DNA of 15,842 bases, taken from positions 1 through 15,842 of the forward strand of contig JADGIZ010000333.1 of NCBI GenBank assembly GCA_027604665.1, given 5' to 3'. Positions 7,509 to 15,842 of the stretch are shown in pieces. A program made the translations under genes and the position numbers. Under the pieces are notes generated by a model. It saw only the letters and a list, made by a program, of their open reading frames with translations. It had not been told where the DNA came from and did not search any database. Position 1 is the first letter of the stretch, and the number at the start of each line of letters is the position of its first letter. The stretch is from Polyrhizophydium stewartii. Taxonomy: Eukaryota; Chytridiomycota; Chytridiomycetes; Rhizophydiales.

Positions 7509-10500
7509 ATGCCTGAGGACATTGACGATGCCGCGACCGAGCGGCCTTCGCCACCCTCGAGCGCAAACGGCGTGGCAAGCGGCGCGCAGTCTGGCGCGGA
7601 CGCTGCCAAGACCGGCGGTGACAAGAAGGACGCGGGGCCAAAGCTGCCGTATTGGAAGCTCTACCGCCACGCATCTGCATTCGACGTTTTTCTCATGGTC
7701 GTGGGATCCATCTGCGGCATCGTCAACGGCGTCACGTTGCCGTACATGACAACCATCTTTGGTGGGTGGCCGCGCCGGTGATATTGCATACGGCTCGTCC
7801 CGGTGCGCTGCATCCGCCTGCGTCCTCGCCTCGAGACCGCAGCCGGCAAGAGCCGTGGCCAACCGTGTCTGCAGTGTTTTCCGACAGCTTGTCTCGATTC
7901 CCAAGCCCGCTTGTTGGAATGCCTCACAACGGCCGGCGCTGACAGTCCGATGGGAATTTCACGTGCCCGCACACAACCAGGCGAGATCATCCAGTTTCTT
8001 GTCATGTACAACGGCACCCCTCAAAGCCGCGACGAGCTCGACAACGGCGTCCGCGACGGCGTCATCAAGTTCTGCATCATCGGCGTCATCACATTTGTGT
8101 CGTCGTACGGCCAGATGAGCTGTTGGATGCTGGCCGGCGAGAACCAGTCCAAGCGCATTCGCGAGCTGTACTTCAAGGCCATCCTGCACCAGGACGTTGC
8201 CTGGTTCGACAAGACGTCGACGGGCGAGCTCACGACTCGGATGAATGCGTGCGTTGCGCATGCGCCGCATCACCGTGTTGTGTCGGCGAGTGGCTGACAG
8301 CGGAGCGCATGTCGCACGCTCTGTGCTCAGCGATACGAGCCTGATCCAGGAAGGCATGAGCGACAAGGTCGGGCTGATTCTGCAGTTCACAGCGTCTTTC
8401 ATCACAGGCTTTGTGATCGGGTTCACAAAGGGTACGTCTTGACTGTTTTCCAACGCCACACAGTATCCTTGCCGCTGAAACCCCGCCAGGATGGAAACTT
8501 GCCCTCGTCCTCACGTGCTCTGTCCCTGCCCTCGCTGGTGCTGCAATCCTCATGTCCAAGATTCTCGCCGGAGGAGCCACGGACGAGCAGGCCGCGTATG
8601 CCAGCGCCGGCGGCGTTGCGCAGCAGGTGCTCTCGTCGATGCGCACAGTCGTCTCGTTTGGCGGCGAGGAGCGCGAGGTCGCGCGGTACAACAAGCATCT
8701 CGACGAAGCCGAGCGCTTCGGCATCAAAAAGGCGCTCTTCAACGGCATCGGCGTCGGCGCCATCCAAGGCCTCATCTTCCTTGTCTACGCGCTGGCCTTC
8801 TGGTACGGCAACACGCTCATTCCCGACTCCATGAACGCGGGCCAGGTCCTCAACGTCTTCTTTGCGGTTCGTCGCAGGCTCTCTGCACAACTTGTTGCTG
8901 GCTGCTCGCAACTAACACTTGCGCAGGTCATCATCGGCGCCTTCTCGCTCGGCAACGCCACGCCGCACATTGCCGCCATCGGCACCGCCCAAGGCGCGGC
9001 GTACCACATCTTCGAGACCATTGACCGCCAGTCCCCAATCGACCCGTCCTCGCCCGAAGGCGCCAAGCCCGAGTCCGTTAATGGCTCCATCGAGTTCAAC
9101 GGCATCGACTTTCACTATCCGACCCGCCCAGATGTGCCCATCCTCGTCAACTTCAACCTTAAGATCGAGCCCGGCAAGACCGTCGCGCTCGTCGGCGCAT
9201 CCGGCTCGGGCAAGTCGACCATCGTCAAGCTCCTCGAGCGCTTCTACGACCCGGCTGCCGGCAGTGTCGTGCTCGACGGCATCGACATCAAGCAGCTCAA
9301 CGTCACATGGCTGCGCCAGCAGATCGGCATTGTTGCGCAGGAGCCCGCTCTCTTTGACACCACGATCCGCCAGAACATCCTCTACGGCCTCAAGGACGAC
9401 GGCTCGTCAATCCCCAAGGACAAGCTGGAGCAGATGGTCATTGAAGCCCTCAAGACGGCCAACGCCTGGGAGTTTGTGCAGAAGCTTCCGCAGGGCCTCG
9501 ACACCAATGTCGGCGAGGCTGGATCGATGCTGTCGGGCGGTCAGAAGCAGCGCATTGCCATTGCGCGTGCGATCATCAAGAACCCGCGCATCCTGCTGCT
9601 CGATGAAGCCACATCGGCCCTCGACACCGAATCCGAGCGCATCGTGCAGGCGGCTCTCGAGCGCGCTGCCGTCGACAGGACCACCGTCGTGATTGCGCAC
9701 CGCCTTTCGACGATCAAGAACGCTGATTTGATTGTCGTCATGCGTAAAGGAGTCATTGTCGAAACGGGCACGCACGAATCGCTTGTTGCGCAAAAGGGAG
9801 TCTACTACGAGCTGGTGGAGGCGCAGAAGCTCAAGTCTCGCCCTGAGCAGCCGGCCGAGGGCTCCTCGAACGAAGATGGCGGAGAACAAGTCGAAAGCGC
9901 CCACGATGCCAAACGACACTCGACCGACAAGAAGGGAAACGCAACCGCAAAATCGAGCCATTCTCTTAATCGCTCAGGTCGACGCAAGTCTGGCCACGGG
10001 AGCGGGTCAGTCGGTCCACCGAGCCTAAAGGATGAGGAAGACGACGAAGCAAAGAAGGAGGCCCTCAAACGCAGCGTGAGCATTGGCCGCATCGTCATTC
10101 TCAATCGTCCGGAGTGGTTCATCCAGTTTCTGGCAGGTCTCGGTGCAGCCTGCAACGGCGTGATCATGCCGCTGTTCTCGATCATGTTCTCGTCCATCTT
10201 AACGGCGCTCGGCTCTGACAAGGCCAACTTCTGGGCCCTCATGTTTGTCGCCCTTGCCGTTGCTGCTTTCACGTCCAACTTTCTCCAGATCGGCCTGTTC
10301 CGGTACGCAGGCGAGAAACTCACGCGCCGCATCCGCGAGATGTCGTTCCGCGCGCTGCTCCGCCAGGAGATTGCGTTTTTCGACGAGGAGCAGAATTCAA
10401 CCGGTGCGCTGACGTCCAAGCTCGCCGAGGACGCAAGCCTCGTCCAAGGCATGACGGGAATGTCGTTTGGTGCCGTGATCCAGGCTATCGCGAGCATCGT

Positions 10501-11871
10501 CGCGGGATTGACGATTGCGTTCAACAGCTCGTGGCAGCTATCGCTCGTGATTGTTGGGCTCATCCCGCTGATTGGGTTCGCGGGGTATTTCCAGCTGCAG
10601 GCGCTCGTCGGATTTGGAAAGAAGACTCGCGAGGCGTACGAAGGCGCCGGCCAGACCGCCACCGAGGCCATCGGTGCCGTGCGAACGCTGCTGATGCTTA
10701 CACAGGAGATGACGTTTTATCGGCGATTCCTTGACCAGATCCGCACGCCTCACCGGCTCGCCGTCCGTGGCTCGATTATCTCTTCCGTTGGATTCGCCTT
10801 TTCGCAGGCAGTGATGTTCTGGGCGTGGTCCGTTGCGTTCTTCTACGGCTCGCGCCTCATCGTGTGGGGGCTATACGACTCGCAGGCAATCATGCGCGTC
10901 ATGTTCTCGGTGAGTTGGATCTGAGCACAAGAATTTACGAGAGGGCACAATACCGACACGTCAACTGCGCGCAGATCATCTTTACGGCCATGGCCATGGG
11001 CCAGGTCAACCAGCACACGCCCGATGCCGCCAAGGCCAAGCTCGCCACGCTCGCCATCTTTGATCTGCTCGACCGTGCGTCCAAGATTGACGCGACCAGA
11101 GACGACGGCGAGAAGCGAGAGAAGGTCGAGGGTCTGGCTGCGACGCGCGACGTCTCGTTCTCGTATCCGTCGCGACCCAACAACAAGATCCTCACGGGCC
11201 TGACCATGGACGCCAAGCCGGGCACCACCGTCGCCTTTGTTGGCGGCTCGGGCTGCGGCAAGTCGACTTCGCTCGGCCTGCTCGAGCGCTGGTACGACGT
11301 GGACGGCGGCGAGGCGCTGTTCGAGGGGCTGGACGTGCGCAAGTGGAATCTCAAGAACCTGCGGTCGCACATGGCGCTCGTCGGCCAGGAGCCCGTGCTG
11401 TTTGACGTCTCGATCAAGGAGAACATTGCCTACGGCGCCATTGGCGAGTTCACGGACGCGCAGATCGTCGAGGCCGCCAAGCTCGCCAACATCCACGACT
11501 TTGTCGCATCGCTGCCGCAGGGATACGACACCAAGGTCGGCGAGAAGGGCGGCCAGCTGTCGGGTGGCCAGAAGCAGCGCATCGCCATTGCCCGCGCGCT
11601 GATCCGCAACCCGCGGCTGCTGCTGCTCGACGAGGCCACGTCGGCGCTCGACAGCGAGTCCGAGAAGGTCGTCCAGGAGGCGCTCGACCGCGCTGCCAAG
11701 GGCCGCACCACGCTCGTGATTGCGCACCGCCTGTCGACGATCCAAGGCGCCGACAAGATCCTCGTGGTCAACGGCGGCAAGATCGTCGAGGCCGGCACGC
11801 ACTTTGAGCTCGTCGACAAGCGCGGCGAGTACTATGACCTCGTGTCGCAGCAGATGCTCCATCCAGAGTGA
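7509..11871 (+). CDS. Full-length ABCB (MDR/P-glycoprotein-type) ABC transporter
   Basis: Six exons (7509-7761, 7981-8248, 8331-8431, 8490-8866, 8927-10909, 10975-11871) join in frame to 1292 residues, the usual size of fungal and animal MDR exporters. The order is TMD1-NBD1-linker-TMD2-NBD2. Residues 1-50 are a cytosolic head; TM1 is about 57-82, TM2 112-135, TM3/4 188-229, TM5/6 290-350. NBD1 has Walker A GASGSGKS (about 421), Q-loop QEPALF, signature LSGGQKQR (about 534), Walker B ILLLDEATSALD (about 555) and H-loop AHRLSTI (about 588). A charged Ser/Lys-rich linker with RRKS and KRSVS, possible phosphorylation sites, covers about 630-715. TMD2 spans about 729-1005. NBD2 has GGSGCGKS (about 1082), QEPVLF, LSGGQKQR (about 1187), LLLLDEATSALD (about 1209) and AHRLSTI (about 1241). 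All catalytic residues are intact in both sites, so it should be an active ATP-driven exporter of hydrophobic compounds, lipids or peptides at the plasma membrane or vacuole; the substrate is not readable. Alternatives are a fungal Ste6/ABCB paralogue. Confidence 0.95.
8867..8926 (+). other. 60-nt stop-free in-frame intron in TM6 of the ABC transporter
   Basis: The segment starts GTTCGT, ends GCGCAG and holds a branch-point-like CTAAC at 8910-8914. Removing it joins NVFFA to VIIGAFSLG, the normal TM6 text of the family. Because it is 60 nt long and has no in-frame stop, retaining it would keep the frame and insert 20 extra residues (starting VRRRLSAQ) into TM6. An automatic caller could therefore miss this intron. 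Confidence 0.85.
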
Positions 11872-11982
11872 GACTCGTTCCGACTCACCTGCTCGTCAAT
11901 GAAGTCCCACAGAACAGGCATTTGCATGAGAATGGTGTTTCATTGCGCTTCACGGCACGGCATGCGCATGGCTCGCCAAGAA
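11872..11982. other. Convergent 3' spacer (ABC transporter / M1 peptidase)
   Basis: Only 111 bp lie between the two convergent stop codons. Both 3' UTRs must share or overlap this stretch; no AATAAA is visible on either strand. Overlapping antisense 3' ends are therefore likely. Confidence 0.45.
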
Positions 11983-14900
11983 TCAGAGCTTGGCTTCGGT
12001 AGCCTTGTCCTTGTCCTCCTTCTCCTTGGCTTCCTTCTCCTTCTGCTCCTTGAGGGTGAGCTCGCGCAGCTCGCGAAGACGCTCGGCCTCCTCCATCTTC
12101 TTGAGGCGGCCCTCGAGCGTCTCGGCAAGGGTGAAGAGCTCCTTGACCTTGTCGGCAGACACGCCGGGGCCAAAGCCTGTCGAGGAGCGAAGGCTCCTCA
12201 CAAGAGACTTGACCGTCGTGAAGTCGCGCTCGTCCATCGTCGACTCCATGCCCAGGATTGCGCTGGCCGACGACTTGGAGTCGAGTGTGATCAGTCCGCG
12301 CACGCAGGCAAAGCGCAGCTCGTCATTCGAGTCACGCAGCCCTTCCTCGAAAAGCTCAATTGCAAGGCGCAGGCGCTGCTGGTTCTGCCAGACTGCACTG
12401 GCGGCGATGGCGCTGTACAGCGCCGGGCGAACCAGGATCGGCTCGATGCCCGGAGCCGTGCGGCTCATGAGATAGTCAAACGCAACCTCGCTGCGCATGT
12501 TGCCGAGGCCACGAAGTGCACCTCCGCGCGTATGGCCGTGCATGCCGAGCTGGTTCGGGTCCGTCGCGACGGACATGAGATACGCAAGATCGTCCGCGTT
12601 GCGCTGCAAGCCGAGGTTCTCGAGCGCCTTGCCGCGCGAGCTGCGAGATGGCGTTGTCAGCACACAGCAGAATGCGCTCCGTCCGCCCAGATGTGCACAC
12701 ACCGGTACGGCACGTTGGGACGCTCCACAAAGGCTCGCAAGGCCTTGCGCACGCTGTCATCGCGGATCGACATGCGGAACACCATGGGGAAGTACGCCTT
12801 GGGATCGCGCTCGGCCGTGAGCAGCTCGCCGAGCAGCTCGAGCGACGCCGCGGTCTTGGCCCTGGCAAGCGCGGCGGCAACTGCGCACGGCTCGGGTCAG
12901 CCACATCAACCAAGGCGCCGGGGTGCGGGTGCCGTGTCCAAGACGCACTCTGCACGCGTACGCCGTAGAACGGCTCCTTGAGCATTCCAGCGCGGACCTT
13001 GCGCATCGCAGAGAGGCCGCCGGCCTTGATGAGCTCCTGATAAGCCCAGATGCGGTTCGCAACGTCCTTGGCCTCGGCGGCGGTCGCAGCAAGAATGTCC
13101 TCTCCGGGCGAGACGTCAAGCGAGAAGAGCATGCGGCCGTGCGGGTCGAACCGCACCACCTTGGGCTTGGCGCCGCCAATCGGGATCACCGCAAACGCCT
13201 TGGTCTGGGACGGGTTGTCAAACACAACCTGGGCCTCGAACGTCTTGCCGTCGGTGTCGGTGATCTCGACGTCGACGGTGATGTTGAAGAAGGGGATGCT
13301 TGCAGCAACGTCGACCTGCGTCTGCTCCAGGGTCACGGCGACGTATCGCTGGTCGGTCTTGATGTCGAGCGAGCCCTTGAGCTTGGGGTATCCCTTGGAG
13401 TAGAGCCACTGGTCAAAGAAGGGCACGAGGTTGATACCGCTCTCGGCCTCGATGCACTTGCGGAAGTCGTCTGTTTCGGCGGTCTTGCAGGCGAACGCCT
13501 TGACGTATTCTGGCAGCACACAGAAGCTTTGTCAGAACCGGCAGTTCAAACAAACGGTGCGTCCGTTACTCGATGCAAAAGCAGAACTCACTCTGGACGC
13601 CGCGGAAGAACGCGTCGTCGCCGACGTGCTTGCGCAGCATGTGCAAGCGATATGCGCCGCCCGGATACGTGTGCGAGTCAAACATGCGCCAGCTCGAGTC
13701 GTACTTGCGCGTCACGATCGGACGCATGTACGACGCAGCCTCGGCAAAATAGCCGGCAGCGTTTGCCCACAGATCGTAGCGATACTGGTCCTCGGAGACG
13801 TTGTCCTCGAACCAAAGGGTCGAGACGTACGTGGCCCAACTCTCCTTGAGCCAGACGTGCTCAAAGTGGCGGATGACAATCAGATCGCCAAAGTATGTGT
13901 GCGCCATCTCGTGGATGTTGATGCTGTCAGCGTTGAGAACAAGCTCCTGGTGCAGCAGCTCGTCGGGGATGTAGCGATCGAGCCATGTGACGAACGAGAT
14001 GTTCTCCATGGCACCGCCGATCGCGCGCGAGAAGATCTGGAAGTACTTGGGCCACGGGAACTTATGGTCGAGCTTCTTCTCGATCCAGCGGATCATGGCC
14101 GGCGTGCGGCCGAGAGCACGCTTGAGGTCCTCGGGGTTGTATCCCTTTGGTGCGAGGTACTTGATCGGCATGCCGTTGACCGGTTCGTCGTCGATCGAGA
14201 CAAAGTCGCCGACGGCCAGGCAGATCAGGTACGACGGGCACGGCGTGTCGAGCTTGTACTTGGTTGTCTTGAGACCCTGGGCGTTGACTGTCTCGCCGAC
14301 AAGCGCGCCGTTGGCAACCGCCTGGAACTGCTGCGGCGCGGTGATCTCGAACGACAGCGTCGTGCGGACGGCAGGGAAGTCCTGTGTGCCAAGGCGACGT
14401 CAGCGCCAAGGCCGGTATCGCCGCACTGCCCGGTTCAGATGCGCAGACGCACCACGACGGGGAGCCAGTAACGAGCGCGCTCCGACTCGTGGTCAGTGAT
14501 GACGTGCAGCATGCGGTCGGGGAAGCCCTTGTAGTGCTCGTCGGGCACATCGAAGTAGAGTCCCGAGATCTGGTGCGGGCGGCCGAGCGCAGTGTGCGCA
14601 GCACGGCGTCAGCGCCAGTCGGCCACAGCCGCTTGGCTCGCGGGCAGGGTGGTGCATGGGCGCTCTCACAGGCTTCTCGATGGTGTACTTGAAGCGCACA
14701 ACACGCTTCTCGTTGGGGCCGAACGGCGTCGACCACGACAGCGTGATGCTCTGGCCGTCGTATCGGTGCGTCACGCCGGCGCCGGTGACCTCGAGGTCGA
14801 GGAAGCCGATTGCGTCCAGCCGCAGCGTGCGCAGGACGCTCGGATCACCCGGGTTCGAGTTGGCGTCGTGCGGGTTGACAAAGGTCTGCTCGACAACCGC

Positions 14901-15201
14901 ATGGAGCGTCTTGGCCTCGAGGTGGAAGTCCAGGGCCATGTCTGGCGCGGCGCGGGAGGGGCGGGCGGCATGCCAAGGCAGCCGCGGTGAGCAAGGCCGT
15001 GCCGAGGCAGCACCAGGCCGACCAGGGGCTGGGCGGCCGCTCACCGAGGTGCACGGGCTCGATGACCATGTTGGGGGCGTACTTGCTGAGCGTGCTCGCC
15101 GGCACAAAGTCGCCGCTGGCAGCCATGGCAGTCATCTCGGCCCGCTCAAGGCGGCCGACCCGGTGGTCGCGGCAAGCGCACTCGCTGATCTCGAAAGGCA
15201 T
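11983..15201 (-). CDS. M1-family zinc metallo-aminopeptidase (gluzincin)
   Basis: Seven exons on the minus strand (15201-15045, 14941-14670, 14569-14453, 14381-13592, 13509-12949, 12880-12703, 12640-11983) join in frame to 910 residues. The N-terminal beta-domain includes YWLPVVDFPAVRTTLSFEI, a family hallmark rebuilt across an intron. The catalytic domain has the exopeptidase motif GAMEN (305-309), the zinc motif HEMAH (339-343) and the third ligand Glu in LKESWATY (362); a candidate transition-state Tyr is in SHTYPGGAY (about 421). It should remove N-terminal residues from peptides. The region from about 690 is helical and HEAT-like (ALRGLGNMRSEVAFDYL). It ends in a Lys/Glu-rich coiled coil of about 45 residues, which is unusual as a tail. 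No signal peptide is evident, so cytosolic action is likely. The usual NE before the helix is KE here, with the ligand kept. The start at 15201 is provisional: a second in-frame ATG at 15135 (MTAMAASGDF) is an alternative. Confidence 0.93.
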
Positions 15202-15479
15202 CGTTGGGCGGAAGATGCAGCAGCGAGTCCATCATTTAAAAAGACCGAGAGTGAGCAGGATGACCAGGATGGGCAGGCTCGTTACACAGACCCTCACCGC
15301 CATCGCTCAGCCGCCCCGTCCCCGCCCATCGCCACGGCGCCTGCCCGCACGAGCGCTCGCCGCCGCGGCCGCCCGCCTGCGCCACACAAACCACCGCGCC
15401 ATGCGCCCATGCCATGGCCATGAGGCGCCGACCCCGCCTTCGCGCCTGCCACGATCGCCGACGCCGCCAACACCCGGAG
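15202..15479. promoter_or_regulatory. Divergent promoter region (M1 peptidase / coatomer beta')
   Basis: This 278-bp spacer separates the divergent genes. An A/T-rich block, atttaaaaag at 15234-15243, stands out against very GC-rich surroundings and lies about 35 bp before the peptidase ATG at 15201, where a TATA-like element could sit, though in fungi that is weak evidence. Two adjacent ATGs on the minus strand (15235 and 15232) open a 29-codon upstream reading frame ending at 15146, out of frame with the peptidase. The right part (about 15300-15480) is C-rich on the plus strand, with no gene recognised. Confidence 0.45.
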
Positions 15480-15842
15480 ATGGTGCGGCACCTGCGCCAG
15501 ACAGCCGCACGCCGCCAGCGCCCGCCGGCCTGCCGCGCGGCGACTCGCAGCGGCGTGACACACGCTCGTGCGCACCGCAGCGCCGTGCTGACGCCGCACG
15601 CCTCGCCGACCGCCTCGCCGCACCGCAGCCGCTGCGCCTCGACATCAAGGTGCGCCAGCACGCCCGCGCCGCCGCCTGCCTGCCTGCCCGCGGTCGTCCT
15701 GACACGCCAGCCCCCCCCCCTGCACACGGCCCGCGCGCATGCGCCGCGCACCGCACGCAGCGCAGGCTCTCGAACCGCTCGGACCGCGTCAAGGCCGTCG
15801 ACTTCCATCCGACCGAGCCGTGGCTGCTCGCGGCGCTGTACA
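15480..15842 (+). CDS. SEC27: Coatomer subunit beta' (COPI), N-terminal exons, 3' partial
   Basis: Exons 15629-15649 and 15761-15842 join to PLRLDIK followed by RRLSNRSDRVKAVDFHP and TEPWLLAALY, the conserved opening of coatomer beta' (COPB2/Sec27), where the first WD40 propeller begins. The protein is part of the COPI coat on Golgi-derived vesicles and its propeller reads KKxx-type retrieval signals. The alpha subunit opens differently, so beta' is favoured. The initiator Met is not adjacent: the best model is an ATG at 15480-15482 followed at once by a GT donor (GTGCGG), with the CAG acceptor at 15626-15628. The alternative is an unspliced in-frame ATG at 15401, adding 76 low-complexity residues. 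The intron 15650-15760 runs GTGCGC to GCAG. The gene continues beyond the window. Confidence 0.85.
   Translation, partial: MVRHLRQTAARRQRPPACRAATRSGVTHARAHRSAVLTPHASPTASPHRSRCASTSRCASTPAPPPACLPAVVLTRQPPPLHTARAHAPRTARSAGSRTARTASRPSTSIRPSRGCSRRCT
15711..15720. repeat. Poly-C run
   Basis: Ten consecutive C residues lie within the intron of the coatomer gene, next to short gcc- and tgcc-type repeats (about 15668-15690). It is a simple-sequence tract and a likely place for sequencing or length error; it does not touch coding exons. Confidence 0.85.

Noticed and set aside
6387..7904. A single 505-codon minus-strand protein covering exon 1 of the pseudokinase
   Set aside because: The reading upstream of 7352 overlaps the ABC transporter exon and, after 6890, runs into the first intron; only 7352-6891 is coding.
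10910..10924. Premature stop splitting the ABC transporter into two genes
   Set aside because: The TGA lies in a 65-nt GT-AG intron; splicing joins the TM12 halves in frame.
12641..12702. Frameshift or pseudogene signal in the M1 peptidase
   Set aside because: The frame changes along this gene are all explained by short GT-AG introns whose phases close exactly.
15202..15842. Long Arg/Ala-rich minus-strand frames at the right end
   Set aside because: They are GC-driven open frames opposite the coatomer exons and promoter, with no domain character.
1..15842. tRNA, rRNA, CRISPR or transposon features
   Set aside because: No cloverleaf, rRNA core, spaced repeat array, terminal inverted repeats or transposase/reverse-transcriptase motifs were seen on either strand by eye.

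Overview
This is a gene-dense, GC-rich eukaryotic nuclear window. It has spliced genes with short GT-AG introns (58-219 nt), no operons, no ribosome binding sites, and spacers of only about 110-470 bp. The gene set is an F-box-like/ankyrin protein with GHLxVLxW-type repeats, a TKL-type pseudokinase with leucine-rich repeats, a full-length MDR-type ABC transporter, an M1 aminopeptidase and the coatomer beta'-subunit. Together with the intron style this points to a zoosporic (chytrid) fungus, perhaps of the Rhizophydiales. That placement is inference from gene style, not a database match.

Layout from left to right: (1) positions 1-100, the end of a gene for a very Cys-rich tail; (2) 567-938 (+), a small Pro/Ala/Ser-rich protein with a similar Cys-rich tail, probably a tandem relative; (3) 1122-2942 (+), a single-exon ankyrin-repeat protein with an F-box-like N-terminus; (4) about 3177-7352 (-), a gene of at least 14 exons encoding an N-terminal helical bundle, a pseudokinase lacking the canonical catalytic motifs, a polyQ/Ser-Pro linker, and at least 11 leucine-rich repeats each carried on its own 69- or 72-nt exon; (5) 7509-11871 (+), a six-exon, 1292-residue ABCB transporter; (6) 11983-15201 (-), a seven-exon, 910-residue M1 metallo-aminopeptidase with a helical (HEAT-like) C-terminus; (7) 15480-15842 (+), the first exons of coatomer beta' (SEC27/COPB2), cut by the window edge.

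Genes 4 and 5 diverge from a 156-bp spacer and genes 6 and 7 from a roughly 280-bp spacer. The pairs 3/4 and 5/6 converge on short shared 3' regions. Apart from the two Cys-tail genes there is no sign that neighbours work in one pathway; this looks like an ordinary compact fungal chromosome segment. All exon joins were built by hand from splice motifs, reading-frame continuity and family conservation; in genes 4, 5 and 6 the phases close exactly through every internal exon.

The most interesting item is gene 4. The order helical bundle, dead TKL kinase, LRR array resembles regulated-death or immune-type signalling proteins (MLKL-like N-terminus plus pseudokinase), and the one-repeat-per-exon design would let repeat number change by exon duplication or skipping. 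The ABC transporter also carries a phase-0 intron at the matching point in TM6 and TM12, which looks like a fossil of its internal duplication.
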